Assembly: GCA_903813345.2 (NCBI GenBank) | Contig: CAIIXF020000012.1 | Location: 8,638,432-8,702,431 of the forward strand | Reading direction: 5' to 3' | From: Owenia fusiformis | Taxonomy: Eukaryota; Annelida; Polychaeta; Sabellida; Oweniidae | Length of the DNA stretch: 64,000 bases | In this document: piece after piece, positions 11,401 to 20,990 of the stretch | Position numbering within the stretch: position 1 is the stretch's first letter | Layout of the letters: the number at the start of each line of letters is the position of its first letter | The notes under the pieces: model-generated | Seen by the model: the letters and a program-made list of their open reading frames with translations, nothing else | The model's database searches: none | What the model was told of the DNA's origin: nothing | Program-made: the position numbers and the translations under genes

Positions 11401-14400
11401 TTAAATTTGGATATGTACTTTACATTATGTATTATTATATACCCAATATGCAACACTAATCCTGATTGGTCAATACCTAGTCACGTGTTCCGAAATAGAT
11501 TTACTATTTCCCTCGGAAAGTTATATTCCCTCAAATGTGACGTCAGCCGGAATATACATTTGAACTATTGCCCGCTGACGTCACGATTGCAACTTCTATT
11601 ACCCTTGGAAACGTCTGCGCATTATCACTGCGCAGACGAAAAACAGAAAAATGGAGGATGAGCACAAACACAAATCAACTCCGTTCAACATGACAGACGT
11701 GCGTGAACGATACAGTATAAGCAACGTGTATAAAGTTCCCTAAGCTCAATACGTCTGTGTAATTTCAAGTGTTATGATAATCTATTCCGCGTGTTAAACG
11801 CGATTGAATTTGTCAAGTGAGAGTCTCAGAGGCAAAAATTTCTGTTGAGCATCTGATGACGTCACAGCTTATAATGCTAACAATGGACCAGGGGAGGGGG
11901 CTTTCTAAGCCTTTTTGGCCTTCGCAGAGGAAAAGGGATAAGAGTCAGTATACAGGCCCGTAAGACACTTTTTTCCAAGGGGGGTGCGGTTTTTAGCTTA
12001 CTAAAGAAAATATAAAATTGTCAATTATTTTGCCGCGTAAATCAAATCGCGTAAGACAGAGGCGGGGGGGGGGTCAGTTACTCCCTATATTGGTTTGGCA
12101 TTAACAAATGCAACTTCCAAACGTGTCAATTGTTTTGTGGGGGTGTGAGGAGTGGTCCACTCCCCCTAGAAAATTGTACAGTTTTGAGATGCTATTTGGT
12201 GCTTTCTGGGTACTTTCAAAGTGTAAGTTTCTAAGTAGTACGCCACCACCACAAGAATAAGAGTTGAGTGATTAAAAAACTGAGCATTGAGGGGGGTCTG
12301 GGGGTTCTCCCCCAGGAAAATTTTGAAATTTGCTTGTATTTGGAGCAAATTTGCAACCATCTGGTACGCCTGTGCGTTATGATCCAATAAGAAAAATGTG
12401 AATTTTTTTCAAATTCTTTTGGGGGTGTCAAAGAGGATGAGAGGGTGAAGTGGGGCGGGGTGCCAGTAGGGGAGCAAGGGGTTGTCCCCCAGAAACATTG
12501 ACCATATCAAGATGCTATTTGATGATGTCTGGGAACTTAAAAAATGTCTGAGACAATACATGAGATTCAGAATATTTATTTTGTTTTGTGGGGGATGTGA
12601 GGGGTGGCTAACTCTCCTAGAAAATTTTACAATTTAAAGATGATATTTGGTGCTTCTGGGCACTTTTAAAGGTATTAGTCAATAAAAACATTGAAAAACA
12701 ATCACAATTTTTTTCAAATTTTTGGGGTGTCAAAGGGGGGAGGGAGGGGTGTCGGAGGGGGAGGTGGGGCTGGGGTGCCAGAGGGGAAGCAAGTGTTTGT
12801 CCCCCATATCAAAATTTACAATATCAAGGTGCTATTTGATGAAGTTTGGGCACTTTAAAAGTGTCTGTGCCTAAAAGCGCATATTTCCCAAGAAAATTTT
12901 ACAATTTTAAGATGCTATTTGGTGCTTTCTGGGCACTTTCAAAATGTATGAGTCAATAAAAAAATTTGAAAAATCTCAAGTTTTTTTGGGGGGAGGGGGG
13001 TGTTAAGGGGGGGGGCTGCCAGAGGGGGAGGTGGAGTGGGGATGCCAGAGGGCGAGTAAGTGTTAGTCGTCCAGAATCATTAACTTTGTCAAGGAGCTAT
13101 TTGATGATGTCTGGGCAATTTAAAAGTGTCTGAGACAATACATAAAACAAATTCAGAACTTGTTCATTGTTTTGTTTGGGGTGTGAGAGGTGGTCCACTC
13201 CCCCTAAAAAAATTTACAATTTTACGACGCTATTTGGTGCTTTCTGGGCATTTTCAAATTGTATGAGTCAATTAAAGATTTTGAGAAAATCACATTTTTT
13301 TGGATGGGGGGTTCAAGGGAGGCGCCAGAGGGGGGGGGGGTTATGCAAGTGCAAGATGCAAGAGGGGAAGCAAGTCCCCCAGAAACACTAACTATATCAA
13401 GGAGCTATTTGATGATGTCTGGGCACTTTAAAAGTGTCTGAGACAAAACACTAAAATAAAAACTTTTCCATTGTTTTGTGGGGGGTGTGAGGGGTGGCCA
13501 ATACCCCTAGAAAATTTTACAATTTTAAGATGCTATTTGGTGCTTTCTGGGTACTTTCAAAGTGTATGAGTCAATGAAAAAAATTACAAAAAAAAAATTT
13601 TTCTAATTTTTTTTTCATATTTATTTTGGGGGGTAACAAAGGGGGGTGCGGTCGCACCCATCGCACCCCCCATCTGACGGCCCTGGTATAGGATATATAA
13701 TAAAACAAATAGTGACTGCCTAATTTCGAGCAATAGTGTAAATGATTTCCCCTTGAGAATATCCTCTACAATGTACTATTCCCTCAGCCTGCGGCTTCGG
13801 GAATAGTACATTGTAGAGGATATTCCCTCGGGGAAATAATTTACACTATTGCCCTCAATGGCAGTCACTATTTGTATATTATTATATACCCAATATGCAA
13901 CACTAATCCTGATTGGTCAATACCTAGTCACGTGTTCCGAAATAGATTTACTATTTCCCTCGGAAAGTTATATTCCCTCAAATGTGACGTCAGCCGGAAT
14001 ATACATTTGAACTATTGCCCGCTGACGTCACGATTGCAACTTCTATTACCCTTGGAAACGTCTGCGCATTATCACTGCGCAGACGAAAAACAGAAAAATG
14101 GAGGATGAGCACAAACACAAATCAACTCATAAATTTCGAGCAATAGTGTAAATGATTTCCCCTTGAGCCTGCGGCTTCGGGAATAGTACATTGTAGAGGA
14201 TATTCCCTCGGGGAAATAATTTACACTATTGCCCTCAATGGCAGTCACTATTTGTATACTATTATACGTTTCGAACGGGAAGAAAACTGTGTTGCTTGAT
14301 GCAAGCTTTCAAGATGAACAGTTGAAAGATATTAAACGAATGCGAGGTAAAGTGAATTGTATGTGAAATCATGTGAAAAGATCTGTTCATGACAACAAAT

Positions 14401-17400
14401 TAAACAAGGCATATGATGTTTCAATTTGCATTAGTGCCTGTTTATAAGTTTTAATGAATAATACATAGACAAAGAAGAAAACCAAAAGGTATTTCAAAAA
14501 AGCCAGCTTCAACTACGAATGTTAATGCCTAAAACTTAAGGATGCAGTACCAGGTCAGCGTAGAAAAAGTTCCAGACATTAGATTTTGCTCATATTTTTT
14601 ACAATGTATCACTATTATGTTATCATCATCCAAGTGCAATATGAAGAGGATTGACTGTCTGGTAATTACAAAATAAAAAAATTATTTTACCCACCCAAAA
14701 TGAATCTTTTTACTTTTTTGAGTTTTCAATAGAGCTGGCACCTTTCGAACCCTGGTTTTCGTATCCACTAATTGCGACTCAAGAACAAGTTTTCCCATAA
14801 AAGTGAAAGGGATAAAATATGCTTGATAAAATGTTTGCAATTTAATTATTTTCTGGAAACACCATTATCGAAATAAACTATAATTTTTGAATAAGACTAA
14901 ATGCGAAAATGACGTTCTTGGGAGCTAGCTTTCTCAAACCGGAAGTCAAACCTGCGCAAACAGACGTGAAAACCGACCCGGTACTGCATCCTTAAAAAGC
15001 CTTACACACGGGCCTCGATCTAGTATATTCCTATGCTTCAGAATCAGAGTCAAAATATATTCTCTCATACTGAAACCAAGTTTATTCAAATGTCAGAGTT
15101 TTTGGATATATTTCGTTTGTGAGTATACTTAATATCTAGTTAGTCATATGGACGTCTTTTATGCGCATACTTTATGCACATACCTGCTGAAATTAAAACC
15201 AACTTACCCAGCTTAAGAGAGAGTTCTGGCATTGACGATATGAGATAGCCGATAATTCCTATCTTCTGCCCTTGGACTTCAATAACTGTGCTTTTCTTAA
15301 ACTTCCCTTGCATCCTTGGTTCCTCACTGTCATCGACATTGCATGCTAACACGGGGAATGTGGTATTGTCAAGGAAATCAACCAAACCATCTATATCAGC
15401 ATCAAATTCATGATTCCCAAGACTCTAGAAAAATTGTTAAGGTAAGTTTTCCTTGACTAATGAATCTATTGAATAATAGTGCGGTAAAATTGTTTACTTA
15501 ATTGTGTTTTGTTGACGGGGTTACATTTTATATTTCGGAGTAGGAAATGAGGTTACTTTTGTCTCATTTGAGTAAAGGTAAATGGTAAAAACCGTCGAAG
15601 AGAATGTAATTATAGGACACGGATAGGGGCACTTAAAACATAATGGATAACTATATTTTAAAGTCAACTTCCGTTTACCACAGGGACTCATATTTTGTAT
15701 ACGTGAAAATATATCAATGGTGGGTTTTCCATCCTCCCAAGCAGGTATCGGGAATCCGTACCTCTTTCTTCGGTAAAAAGAAAGAATATATTCTGGATTT
15801 TGAAGCCCTGTGATCGGAGGATGTGGGTTTTCTCGATATTGGATTAAGCGAAGAGGTTCTATTTGTTTTGAATTGGCATAGCTCAGCATCGTATTCGTAT
15901 TACGCAATAGGTCCCGATTCGATCCTCGGTTCAGGTAAGGCTAACCTTGTATTTGCGAATGCAACTAACGCCTGTTGGCTACCGGTGTAAAAGAAATTAT
16001 GCTCCCCTGGGGATTATGGTCCCCTTTCTTCGCAGCCCTTACTGGCCCTGACTGTGTATAAATAATAAGGAAAATAATTGTAATTAGATCACCATATAAA
16101 TCAATAGAGAGTAGGACCAAAATTTGATAGGACCACCTACCCTTTTACACCGGATTAACATACTATTTTATGACCAAACCATTTAAATATGAATGGAATA
16201 GTGACAGGTACTATTCAAATTTAAATCAGTTACCCATAAAATATTAGGTTAGTCACACTCAATGAGGTTATACATACTCTTTTAGCGGTTTGATTTCGGG
16301 AAATCTTGGTCGGGAGTTCGTTCGAACGGTTAGTTTAAAAATCAATATTATATCCAACATGGAGGTAATTCGAGTTAGAACTTAGATCTTCAGAAGATAT
16401 TTTGTCAATTCCTGTTATGTGCCTAATATCTTGAAGATACATAGAAGTTATCCTATATGAGGTTCAGGATATTGGGATTATCCCGAGGCCAATATAATAT
16501 ATCTGCCCGAGGGCCGTAGGTTCCGAGGGTAGATATATTATATTGGCCAAGGGATAATCCCAATATCCTGAACCGACTATAGGATGCTCTGTTTATCCCA
16601 TACCTATCACATTGTTCAATTGGCCAATTGATTATTAACGGGGTACACTGCTCCTTCCCTTCTTTAAAGCATCAAACAGGTCGAGATTGTCTGCGTTTTT
16701 CTCCATTATCGTTTACAGTATGCGAACGTTACAATGAAGAACCAATACGGGAACAGCGATTATGACGTAGCGGGCAGATATACTATATCTGCCCGCTCGG
16801 AGCGGGACGTAAAGCTATATCTGCCCTCTGATGAAAATATAAGTTTTTACAAACCGGCTTTATGTACCCGAAACACGTCCAAGTATGGGATAAAAACAGT
16901 TCTGTTTAATTCATTGGCATGAATCGGTATCTTTAATTAGTCTGGCTTTGTTTATGTAATGTTCTAGTCAGCGGCAGTCTGTTTACGAGTGAGCATAATT
17001 TCTGATTGTAATCGCTCGATTTTCACTGCGTTCTTACCGACAGGAGCCGAGTGAACGTAGATAGTAATACGGTATCTGACCTCTCACCACGGTTTCTGAC
17101 CCCTTACTCCTTACACATTGTTTTGATGGGTGCTGTTGTGATATCAACATACGGGACACTATGTAAACATTGTTTGAGTAAGCAAAGCATATCTGTGGCT
17201 TCTTGGTAAAGGGGATAAAGGTCGCATGAGATTTCGATATTGCCTTCTATAAGCATTTTCAAAATATAACATGAAATCGTCATTTAACTTTTTCACTATA
17301 ATCAAATTAAATTATTGTATTCAAAAACCTCTGTTGACGTTTGGATATTGCCCCTGGCATTTTGAATTTTTCGCCGCTTGGTCCTCGAGGGACCTGATTG

Positions 17401-17873
17401 CCTTATCAAGAAACTATAAGACCCCAAGGTGCTTACTTTGAATAGATATGATATTTATATCGTACATCATGTTTTGAGAGTTTCTGTCTGATTCAAATCG
17501 ACTGACTTTGACTTACCATTGCATCGTATGCCATCATATTCATAAACTGTGCGTTGGCGAGACCATCAAATGCGTGAAACCAAACTGTCCCCAGAAACTG
17601 GTCTCCAGCATCCAACAAAAGAACGTTTTCGTCCATTTGACGTATCTCTTTTATCTTTGTGAATCTTCTGGCAACACCACCATAGCATTCATTCCTAGCC
17701 TTTTCGTCTGGTTTACAAGGGCTGCCATTTCTGCTGAATTCCTCCATCCGTGCGTGGATATCATTGGTGTGAAGAATTGTAACGTTCAGGGTAGCATGAA
17801 CCCTTAAGATGCAACTTAAGGAACATAAAGCTAGAGTTCGAAGGAAAAATATTCCAACCATCGTTTCCACCAT
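2449..17873 (-). CDS. NT5E: Ecto-5'-nucleotidase (CD73-like), copy A, 9 exons
   Basis: Cell-surface enzyme expected to hydrolyse extracellular AMP to adenosine. Exons, in transcript order: 17873-17517, 15424-15208, 11282-11097, 10543-10337, 10138-10027, 9351-9206, 8847-8686, 4242-4039, 2657-2449. All have GT-AG borders, and the sum is 1800 nt (599 residues plus stop). A signal peptide occupies about residues 5-27. Calcineurin-like metal motifs follow: HTNDIHAR (D38, H40), LDAGDQF, GNHEFD (from 122), GHSGW and GGHSNT. The nucleotide-binding C-terminal domain has NSGGIRSS and NGGDGYS. The last exon ends in a hydrophobic tail after a Ser/Thr/Pro stretch, as in GPI-anchored family members. Exon phases match copy B exactly. 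Relative to B, exon 6 has one extra codon and exon 7 five extra (a Gly-rich loop). No stop or frameshift was found, despite a full LINE in intron 8 and many repeats in introns 1 and 2. The ATG at 17873 is used; the next in-frame Met (residue 5) is equally possible. Confidence 0.93.
2732..3706 (+). mobile_element. 5'-truncated LINE, C-terminal part of RT ORF
   Basis: An open frame at 2732-3589 (285 residues) resembles the region downstream of the reverse transcriptase in CR1/L2-like LINEs. It ends with a CKKC...H...H knuckle placed as in the intact element at 4.7-8.4 kb, where the equivalent is CICG...H..FKC. A short 3' UTR and an A-rich tail of ATAAA/AAATA units (about 3675-3706) follow, as expected for a 5'-truncated insertion. 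It lies antisense in intron 8 of nucleotidase copy A, in the same orientation as the intact LINE. It is not the same family member, since similarity to that protein is only by pattern. Confidence 0.7.
4684..8424 (+). CDS. CR1-like LINE polyprotein: hydrophobic N-term, 2A-like motif, AP endonuclease, RT
   Basis: Single uninterrupted 1246-codon frame. Residues about 40-150 contain several hydrophobic segments. DVKPNPGP at residues 152-159 resembles 2A peptides. An apurinic-type endonuclease follows (MFTNINSLS, GLCET, YRSPSQNP, GDFNARS, GSDHC). The reverse transcriptase has GGPDGIS, PVTLLS, FLDIESAFDS, VPQGSIIGP and YLYADDSS. The C-terminus carries a CICG...HLIFKC knuckle near residue 1165. All expected catalytic residues are present and there is no stop, so the insertion is probably recent and may still be competent. 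It is antisense to, and inside, intron 8 of nucleotidase copy A. The first Met is taken, but upstream 5' UTR limits are unclear; the element probably starts shortly before 4684. Assignment to the CR1/L2 side of the Jockey group is by motif only. Confidence 0.92.
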   Translation: MTLSMCIEIALWRGRICAFNNHGISHSQSKKGRLSFIGILINLLYSITQVNIRIEDILLGIQLLLLIHYILLYRHWDFVLTFFLLFVATVLSIPCIIIKIIVSSFKHKLNPRSLSVFAFSVGCLLLIPGSSLYINLAFQQDVLRSLLLVAFDVKPNPGPFSQLENVNIMFTNINSLSADNGIRFENLKLFIKRENISIAGLCETGTDLDISKYNIDGFHILNDSLYNKSGRGIIIYVKDSIKFKVRDDLNANDTNCLWIEARIEQKNILFGAFYRSPSQNPITREHYLNCLSENLKKVSNSQKIDLVMFTGDFNARSKNWWVDDVNSVEGNKLYDISVQHSYSQLIDEPTRCVRNSRSCIDLFFCDSPGYVLEASVKPPIGSDHCCLFGKLNICRHNEKLTSERIIWQYSDCNVFHLNRAISQYDWEQIMSCSDINEMVDNFTRAILSIFNTHIPNKVKIIRSKDLPWLTREVKSSINKRDKLYRKFKVEKNSVIYDQYKRQESVVKEVIEKAKKSYQDSVCNNLETHTSNNKFYWIAIKKLLGKKFCSDIPFLSFDNGIVAENSSENANFLLNQFLSKFHHDYDETQSPEIPLKTDMIFDKIEFTKGDINKLIQSLDVSKQGGPDGISNKMLKMCCDSIDQPLLDLFKIIIDKQVFPTCWKLGTVVPLYKNKGSKGDSKNYRPVTLLSNVSKLLERIIYNDMFKYVKDNNLMYQNQSGFLPGHSTEKQLLTIVDLIDNYIDKNHDVRGVFLDIESAFDSVPHFLFIKKLKSYGFSDTITQLLQSYLFNRRLQVKANGELSAISNEYFINSSVPQGSIIGPFCFLLYINDLHEVINHSQLYLYADDSSIFMPFNRKANIIEQNQHLQADLNNLWEWSQKWKLKFKPSKSQDMIFKGSRRYNLLYPPLYLGNEVINRTRTHKHLGVILDEHLNFEAHLQDIIKACNIMLNPLKVLKTKIRAKHLEKMYLSFILPNLEYGSILFEKSTKYNIMKLDQVHYRAALLVSGCIHGTSTVKVLKCLNWNTLSERRKEKRLRLMYDVRQKLVPTYVQKFFDSYQNKQHNINLRKSREYTIPKLTARSQKSPIINAIREWEAIPNHLKGAPSRVTFKTNLRKYSGTMKHLTTTNLDLTRKEEILLNRTRCDFIFTGHLFQHNFQGIDSPKCICGFKQQTTKHLIFKCPLLNVIREKLWGELRNMPEMNIFFTGCSIEQKLNILMYGRDGVSITCNSSILKHFTSFLCECIDIII
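8425..8597 (+). mobile_element. LINE 3' UTR with terminal hairpin
   Basis: Directly after the polyprotein stop comes an AT-rich 3' UTR. It contains a stem formed by ACAGGGCC (8508-8515) and GGCCCTGT (8537-8544), then an A-rich end with AAATAAAG and CATAAAAAC near 8570-8592. A GC stem close to the 3' end is the usual recognition structure of CR1-like elements; that role is inferred, not shown. Confidence 0.65.
11431..11681 (+). repeat. 251-bp promoter-like module, copy 1
   Basis: Identical over 251 bases to 13878-14128. It contains a CCAAT-type box (GATTGGTCAATACC), CACGTG, two palindromic TGACGTCA sites, and a GTCTGCGCA...TGCGCAGAC stem. These precede GAAAAATGGAGGATGAG, which opens a short frame (ATG at 11651, about 30 codons ending VYKVP). 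The layout looks like a promoter plus first coding exon carried by a mobile element. It lies in intron 2 of nucleotidase copy A. Confidence 0.8.
11890..13680. repeat. G-rich tandem array, about 295-bp units
   Basis: Five degenerate units carry a recurring block, TTTTGTGGGG(T)GTGAGGGGTGG, then CCCCTAGAAAATTTTACA, then GATGCTATTTGGTGCTTTC. The blocks start near 12130, 12583, 12880, 13167 and 13473, alternating with a second block (GCAAGTGTTTGTCCCCC...CTATTTGATGATGTCTGGG). Spacing is about 295-300 bp except for the first, longer interval. Long G runs (12062-12071, 13329-13340) give strong G-quadruplex potential on the plus strand. The open frames here are compositional. Confidence 0.8.
13706..13875. 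mobile_element. Hairpin MITE, copy 1
   Basis: Nearly self-complementary element bounded by ACAAATAGTGACTGCC and its complement GGCAGTCACTATTTGT. The inner arms contain CAATAGTGTAAATGATTTCC and its partner, with GCCTGCGGC at the centre. It abuts the second promoter-like module. Confidence 0.75.
13878..14128 (+). repeat. 251-bp promoter-like module, copy 2
   Basis: Exact duplicate of 11431-11681, including the CCAAT box, both CRE palindromes, the GCGCA stem and the ATG (14098). Here the module is flanked on both sides by hairpin MITE copies, and the short frame is cut off after CAAATCAACTC by the downstream hairpin. Confidence 0.8.
14131..14272. mobile_element. Hairpin MITE, copy 2, with arm deletion
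   Basis: Same family as 13706-13875 but lacking the outer left end. It also lacks about 30 bases of the left inner arm (CCCCTTGA joins directly to GCCTGCGGC). Downstream, 14263-14352 has a coding-like frame (NGKKTVLLDASFQ...KRMR) followed by GTAAAG, possibly an exon relic of the same element. The rest of 14360-15140 shows nothing else I can name. Confidence 0.65.
15939..16200. repeat. Dispersed repeat, partner at 19421-19510
   Basis: The blocks CTTGTATTT, GCAACTAACGCCTG, GGCTACCGG and ATTAAC...TATTTTATGACC match 19421-19510. This copy is interrupted by the small element at 15986-16149; the 19.4-kb copy is not. Confidence 0.7.
15986..16149. mobile_element. 164-bp MITE with CCGG target duplication
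   Basis: The element starts TGTAAAAG and ends CTTTTACA, flanked on each side by CCGG (15982-15985 and 16150-16153). The related sequence at 19.46 kb has a single CCGG at the same place, so it serves as an empty site. No coding capacity. Confidence 0.75.
16451..16584. repeat. Hairpin of 134 bp with CCCGAGG/CCTCGGG-style loop
   Basis: The arms pair through TTCAGGATATTGGGATTATC and its complement GATAATCCCAATATCCTGAA, and through CCAATATAATATATCT and AGATATATTATATTGG, with a GC-rich loop. It sits in intron 1 of nucleotidase copy A, next to the module at 16585-16922. Confidence 0.75.
16585..16922 (+). repeat. Promoter-like dispersed module with short frame
   Basis: It follows the hairpin at 16451-16584. 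It has an ATTGGCCAATTGATTA block and a palindrome AGCGGGCAGATATA...TATCTGCCCGCT (16770-16798). An ATG at 16734 opens a 62-codon frame with no family I recognise. The 3' half is related to 150-300. The order hairpin, CCAAT-like box, ATG parallels the 13.7-14.1 kb modules, without obvious sequence identity. Confidence 0.5.
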
Positions 17874-20490
17874 TCAATTTAAAGTTCTCAGAGTTGATTG
17901 TTTTTACTAAACGTGTACGGTTTAAACTACCTGACCCAGTTATTCTACCGACTTCTTCCAATGAAGGTGCGTATTTAAACTCAGCAAATACCCCGAAGAG
18001 CTGTTCACATGCTACTTATAGTCGTTGTACACATATGTATATTAGTCTAATATATACACAGGTGATATGTTGTAAGCAAGATTCCATTCTCTACATATAC
18101 AAGAGTAGTAGAGTATCTCACGAGCGAAAGATAACATATAAATTGATAGTCTGGACCTTAATCTTAACCAGAATCTATAATCGTGTACAAGGTGAGCCAA
18201 AATGTTTACCCATCCCAGTCTTATTTTAAATAGAATGATATTAACCTGAGGCCCGGGTATAATAAAAAATCAGTCTTATTCTTATTCATTAAGCTTATAA
18301 AAATCAGTCTTATTCTTATACATGTAAGTACTCAAGTAAAACATTTTAAACGTATTCCTGGCCTCAGAGTTAAACATAAATCTCTACTGTGTGTATGTAT
18401 CTATACAGAGCCTACAGTGATTAACAATGGCGTAGCTAGGATTTCTCAAGGGGGGGGGGGTGCATGAGGCAGTTTTTAGATTAGTTAATTAATTTGTCAA
18501 ATTAGTATTGTTTAATCTTCTACTCGACTCGGCTTTGCAAGGTGTGAAAAGGATCATTCAGTCTGTGTACACAACACAGGGAACAATAGATGGCAATAGT
18601 AGTTACTTATTTATATAGTCACCTGCTCACTAGTGCCATCTTTCTATCGACCTAGTAGCTAATATTTCACTAGTACTAACTATTTAAATCAAATACAGCA
18701 CTCTACTATACCTAACCCCTAGAAATGCATAAGATACTCTGTTTGTCTAATTGCGTTGTTTAGGATATTTTTGAAAGTACCTTATTAACATCTAACTTTC
18801 AACCGATAAACCATTAACAAGGAACAACCAAATAAAAACAAATAACATAATTATTACTAATAAGCCAAATGGGTTGCTCATGAACACCAAATGCAAGGTA
18901 TAGTAGAGTGACAGTGAAAGGACAAGTCTCTGTTTGGAGAACAGTGTCCTGGGTTCATATTTCTTTTCATGAAAAAATAAAGAAATATCACCCAAATTGA
19001 ATTATGAATATTCAAAAGAGGACATTTAAATCTACAAGATGTAAAATATCACAATCGTCCGAAGCAAGGGTAACATGCAGTAAATTTCCATATTATTGTA
19101 ATTAAGGAAATTAAGGAATTATTGTAAATAAGGAACACAATATACTAGATGGGAGTAGAAATAATCTTGATTTACTTCATCAAACTGTAAACTGTGAACA
19201 ATGTCACCATTTCACCCGGGGCATATTCGCGAGCACTACCCCTGGTAATATGTGACGTCATAACGGCGGGCCGTAGTAATGGCGAACCATAATGAATATT
19301 CGAAACATTTTGGTTTTCATGTTCAAATCGTAATATAGACCTCAGAGCAGGTGTAATGTCGTCGAATACATCCCTTAGGGCTATGCACAAAAGCTTCGGG
19401 GTACAGAAAACGTTTGTGCCTAGCCCGAACCTTGTATTTCGGAAAGCAACTAACGCCTGCCGGCTACCGGATTAACCTAATATTTTATGACCAACTCATT
19501 TAAAACTTAATATGTGCTAAGTTCTAGAGGACCTACCCGTTCGAGTACGTTCGATAAAGTTTGTAAATATACCCCAAACGGTTCTTAGTACGTCAAATCC
19601 GTTCGTACACAGTCGAAGCCCGTTTTCGAGAACGTAGTGAGAACTAGTTTGGTGTGATAGTACGGTAAGGTCAAAGTTCTGAAACTCCTTCCTGACCGAC
19701 AGTTCGTACAAATTTGTGTCGATTGCATACATTTAAACCCCTCGTTTTTTTGTATTGAGTTCTACAAGTGCAGAAATAAATAAGTTTTGTAGAGTGTTCT
19801 ACAGCGTCCGGTGTCGTGTTATTGTTTTTATGAAGAATTAAGGATACTATAATGGAATGAATTGCACGGTTCAGCTCAGGTCAGAAAATGCACTTAGAAA
19901 ACTAGTTCAACTTCGTTAGACTCAATAACGGCATAAGACATGTCAGATAAGAAACGAGGCCCAGGCTAGGTCTAATGTTGCTGGACTATTAGAAAACCTG
20001 CTGGGATATCTCCAGAATACACTTTTAAAGAGTCCTGGGCTAATTGCTAAAACATCATTTGTATCATAATGTATATAGTTAAACAAATAACTTTAAAAAG
20101 TTATATACAAATCTTAATTAATAACCAAACGAGAAAGTTATATTGAAAATCAAATCTAAACTGAAATACAGTGCTCAACATAAATAAATGACACCTGGAT
20201 TTGCTGAAGTGAGGAGTTCCCATGTTAAAAAGAAGAGAATTTTCAAGAGGCTATACATCGGTGGATGAGAGTATACAAAATGTAAAATATACAAAACTTA
20301 AGTGATGTGTATCTAGACATTATTGGAAAGTATGAAGTCTCAAATCAACATGGTCTGGAAATGGTGATAGTGAATCCAGGTTTCATTTATTTATGGTGAG
20401 CACTTTTAGAGTTTGAAATTTTTCAGTTTTTCGAAAAAAATCAGATGGCAGAAAATGTATTGAACATTTAAATATCAAGCGATTGCCCCT
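17874..20490. other. Divergent spacer between the two nucleotidase genes
   Basis: This should contain the promoters of both copies, which are transcribed away from each other. Visible are a TTTAAATA box on the minus strand near 17970, a small tandem repeat of AAAATCAGTCTTATTCTTAT (18263-18323), a poly-G run near 18451-18461, the empty-site repeat at 19421-19510, and a TGACGTCA site near 19254. No gene was recognised. Confidence 0.45.
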
Positions 20491-20706
20491 TTAACCTTTT
20501 GAATACCCAGAGTGACGGATATATCCGTCACAAATGAAATAAGACTGGTGCCCAGAGGGACGAGAAAATCCGTCCTCTGCCGTCCAATTTTACTAAGCTG
20601 AGCATCTAAAGTTGTATAGGTATGTAATAAAATGTCAAAGGGTGGCAAAAAATGAAAAATTCTCTGGTTTCATGCCAATTTTAGAGCCTGGGATTCAAGA
20701 GGTTAA
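20491..20706. mobile_element. piggyBac-type MITE with TTAA ends
   Basis: The left end is TTAACCTTTTGAATACCCAG. The right end, complemented, reads TTAACCTCTTGAATCCCAGG. The inverted repeats therefore begin CCT(T/C)TTGAAT just inside TTAA on each side (20491-20494 and 20703-20706), the target site of piggyBac elements. About 208 bp, non-coding, with an internal GACGGATATATCCGTC palindrome. Confidence 0.75.
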
Positions 20707-20990
20707 ATCAACCTAGCTTATCAATTGGCTTAAACTGTTTTAAGTCCAGTGGTTATATTTATTAGCGGACTTATTTTAGGATAAGCTTCTATTTAAACAT
20801 ACCATTGATTGCACAGTCTTTTTTATACATGCTGATAAACCACTGGGATCTGTCTTAATAACAAGCTCACTCCGATCTGATTGGCTGCCTGGGCTCTACA
20901 GGGGTCAACTATTGAGTTTAACCTCAGAATCGAAGCTTCTCATACTTAGGGAAGCAAATAAAAGAAATTTCACTTCAATAGGTAGCAAAT

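Noticed and set aside
12000-13680. CRISPR-like array
   Set aside because: Units are near 295 bp, degenerate and without uniform spacers; the genome is an animal's.
11407-14108. Two frames of 84 and 78 codons ending HCADEKQKNGG
   Set aside because: They arise only because the 251-bp module is duplicated. They end at, and run out of frame with, the more convincing ATG, and lack codon-like features.
15521-15907. 128-codon minus-strand frame in intron 1 of nucleotidase A
   Set aside because: No domain, no splice sites in phase with neighbours; treated as chance.
18430-18470. Poly-G run as a functional element
   Set aside because: Simple homopolymer with no second feature.
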